NCBI GenBank assembly: GCA_946616385.1 | Contig: CAMOIZ010000062.1 | Coordinates: 1 to 6,158, forward strand | Origin: an uncultured Bacteroidales bacterium | Lineage (GTDB): Bacteria; Bacteroidota; Bacteroidia; Bacteroidales; UBA932 | DNA length: 6,158 nt | Direction: 5' to 3' | In this document: piece by piece, positions 4,446 to 6,158 of the stretch | Layout of the letters: each line of letters begins with the position of its first letter | Position numbering within the stretch: the stretch's first letter is position 1 | Made by a program: the position numbers and the translations under genes | The notes under the pieces: generated by a model | Seen by the model: the letters and a program-made list of their open reading frames with translations, nothing else | Database searches by the model: none | What the model was told of the DNA's origin: nothing

Positions 4446-6158
4446 AAAACCGTATTTTTCTATCAAATGCCTGGAGAGTTCCACAGGGTCACCGGGCTGG
4501 GAGTAATCGATCTTCGTGATTGACGGGACGGTCCAGTTGATTTCGTGATAGCGCAGCCGGGCGTCGAAATTGTCCTCGCTTATCTTGCGTCCCATCATGA
4601 GGTCGAAGATCACGTCGTCGCAGAACATCATCCAGCGGGGCTTGTAATAACTCTTTGCAAGACCGGCCCACTGGCGGTTGGCATAGTCGCAAAGCCCGCG
4701 GTTGTTGCTCCAGATGGTGAGGATGGTGCGGGCGCACCATTCATAATAGTCTTTCTCTTCTTCTGTCTTGCCCCAGTTCCGCGCCTGTTCGTTCCAGACC
4801 TGAAGGTTGAATTCAGGCACACAGGCGAGCAGGGCGTCCAGATCCTCGAACACGCTGTCCATCTCGCCGCGGACTTTGAGCACCGCGTCCATGTCGCGCT
4901 TGTCCCATGCAAGCTGCAGGCTGTCCCGGAGGGTGTCGAAGTAGTCGCCCAGTGCCTGACGGCCGAGGTTGACGAGGTCGTACTTGTATTCGTAGCGGTC
5001 GGAACCGATCTCCAGCATTTTCCTCCAGGCGTAATCCATCACGGGAGTGCGTCCCTTGATATCCGGGAATCTGACTGTCCAGTTGTAGGGTTTGGGCCCG
5101 AGGACCGGATGGGAGTTCATGGAAACGCCGGTGCCCGTGTATTGGGGAGCGATGTTCATGATAATGTCGTGCCAGAGAGCCCTGGCGGCGGCATCTTCGC
5201 GCCCGATATGCCTGTCGGCGAGCTTGTCTATCCACTGGTCCGGAGTCTCGGGATAGTTCCATCCCAGACTGAGTACGAACTCGAAATAATAAGGGTTGGT
5301 GCCGAAGCCTTCCAGAGTGGAACCTACTCCCTTGAGATTGCTTCCGCCGTCGCGGAGGGTCTCATCGAAATAGGGTATCAGGGTGGGGAAGTTGCCGTTC
5401 AACAGGGTGTTCCCTCCGAAGTTCAGCAGGGAGCAGGCTATGTAATCGTGTCCGTAGAACCTGTCGGTAAGTTTCCATCCGAGCACCCAGTCGTCATGAT
5501 AGTCGAGCATTATCATCTTGCCCCGGGGTACGCTTCCGAGGTAGGCTTCCATGTTCTCCGGGGTCCAGTGCTTCCGGTCGTTGATGAGGAACCATCCCAT
5601 CTGAAGCCAGACGGCGTCGGGATCTGCGGCTTCCAGCGACTCCCAGAAGGCCTTGCCCATCGATGCCAGCGTTTCAGGATCCCACGAAGGAGCGTCAACT
5701 TCGTTGAAAGGATCCAGCCCGTAGATGTGGTCCGTGCCGAAAACGGCGGTCTGTTCCTCTATGCAGGCTTTCTGCAGTTCGGCATAGAGAGGGTCCGTGG
5801 GGGAGAGGAACCAGCAGCGGTAGGGATCTCCGAATCCGCCCCAGTTGCTGACCTTGCTTATTTTCGCTTCCGGATGCATGTCCTTGAATACTGCAGGGAC
5901 GCTTCCGCTGAAGGCGTGCAGCACAGGTGTCATGGAGAGGGAACGCTCACGCTCCAGAATCTTTTTCCCGAGTTCCGCCTGTGAGTCGATCCAGTCCTGC
6001 GGCAGAGGACCCTGGAAGGTGTTGATGTTCACCATGCGGTGCCAAGCAAGATGCGCAGGGCCGGTAAAATGAGCCCGGATCTGCTCGTCGCTCAAGCCGA
6101 AACGCCTCCAAACGCGCTGCCATACTGCTTCTTCGCCGGTGGTGGCAAGCGGCATGTT
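4443..6158 (-). CDS. Alpha-N-acetylglucosaminidase, GH89 (NAGLU-like), 5'-truncated by window edge
   Basis: Exo-glycosidase that removes terminal alpha-linked N-acetylglucosamine, known from heparan sulfate and from alpha-GlcNAc-capped mucin O-glycans. 571 residues are visible. The frame remains open to base 6158 (Asn precedes the Met at 6155), and the first visible stretch, NMPLATTGEEAVWQRV, matches the family interior. The real start, any signal peptide and about 150 N-terminal residues are therefore missing. Residues below count from that Met. Conserved blocks: FTGPAHLAW (30-38), SMTPVLHAFSGSVP (74-87), FGTDHIYGLDPFNEV (139-153) with putative acid/base Glu152 (5700-5702), VPRGKMIMLD (209-218), LLNFGGN (243-249), and STLEGFG (279-285) with putative nucleophile Glu282 (5310-5312). 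The 130-residue spacing equals that between human NAGLU Glu316 and Glu446. The helical C-terminal domain (about 300-570) appears complete and ends at TAA 4443. It is the first visible gene of the minus-strand run; its promoter is outside the window. Confidence 0.95.
   Translation of the reverse strand, partial: NMPLATTGEEAVWQRVWRRFGLSDEQIRAHFTGPAHLAWHRMVNINTFQGPLPQDWIDSQAELGKKILERERSLSMTPVLHAFSGSVPAVFKDMHPEAKISKVSNWGGFGDPYRCWFLSPTDPLYAELQKACIEEQTAVFGTDHIYGLDPFNEVDAPSWDPETLASMGKAFWESLEAADPDAVWLQMGWFLINDRKHWTPENMEAYLGSVPRGKMIMLDYHDDWVLGWKLTDRFYGHDYIACSLLNFGGNTLLNGNFPTLIPYFDETLRDGGSNLKGVGSTLEGFGTNPYYFEFVLSLGWNYPETPDQWIDKLADRHIGREDAAARALWHDIIMNIAPQYTGTGVSMNSHPVLGPKPYNWTVRFPDIKGRTPVMDYAWRKMLEIGSDRYEYKYDLVNLGRQALGDYFDTLRDSLQLAWDKRDMDAVLKVRGEMDSVFEDLDALLACVPEFNLQVWNEQARNWGKTEEEKDYYEWCARTILTIWSNNRGLCDYANRQWAGLAKSYYKPRWMMFCDDVIFDLMMGRKISEDNFDARLRYHEINWTVPSITKIDYSQPGDPVELSRHLIEKYGF

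Noticed and set aside
4076..4519. 147-codon plus-strand frame spanning the GH89/DUF819 junction
   Set aside because: It is antisense to two solid genes, and its hydrophilic His/Asp/Gly-rich product is typical of the reverse of membrane-protein codons. No family resemblance.
4545..5984. 479-codon open frame on the plus strand
   Set aside because: It lies wholly antisense to the well-conserved GH89 gene. Its translation is rich in Val, Gly, Glu and Pro with no recognisable domain, as expected of a mirror frame in GC-rich coding DNA.
6153..6155. ATG as the start of the GH89 gene
   Set aside because: The frame stays open to the window edge, and the sequence around the Met aligns with the interior of GH89 proteins, so the true start lies beyond base 6158.

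Overview
The window reads as a carbohydrate-utilisation locus from a Bacteroidota-type bacterium, probably a host- or gut-associated one. This lineage is an inference. It rests on the gene families (a CsxA-like GH2, a GH89 alpha-N-acetylglucosaminidase, a zinc-motif-less ROK kinase, a DUF819 permease and a PlsC-like acyltransferase with a C-terminal membrane tail). It also rests on the lack of clear Shine-Dalgarno sequences before the three start codons that can be examined, and on moderate GC (roughly 45-60% by region). No 16S or other marker gene is present, so genus cannot be assigned.

Layout: five protein genes fill essentially every base, and no gap exceeds a few nucleotides. On the + strand, bases 1-1521 are the 3' part of a GH2 exo-acting glycosidase that starts upstream of the window. 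Converging on it is a minus-strand run of four genes, in transcription order: GH89 alpha-N-acetylglucosaminidase (6158-4443, 5' end outside the window), DUF819 membrane protein (4441-3275), PlsC-like acyltransferase (3275-2334) and ROK-family sugar kinase (2337-1516). The three junctions are a 1-base gap (TAA C ATG), a 1-base overlap (TGATG) and a 4-base overlap (ATGA), so this is almost certainly one transcription unit with coupled translation. The promoter lies beyond base 6158. The convergent ends of the kinase and GH2 genes overlap by six bases within a palindromic TTATAA, which gives both genes the same last sense codon (Leu TTA) and stop (TAA).

Working model (inference): GH89 releases terminal alpha-linked GlcNAc from a host glycan such as heparan sulfate or alpha-GlcNAc-capped mucin. 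The DUF819 permease, whose substrate is not established, imports the product or a related small molecule, and the ROK kinase phosphorylates the sugar. The GH2 enzyme carries the Ser-Asp acid/base signature of exo-beta-D-glucosaminidases and would add activity on beta-linked amino sugars. The acyltransferase is the odd member: it is a lipid-synthesis family enzyme inserted between permease and kinase with overlapping start and stop codons. No RNA genes, mobile elements, CRISPR arrays, long repeats or convincing terminators were seen.
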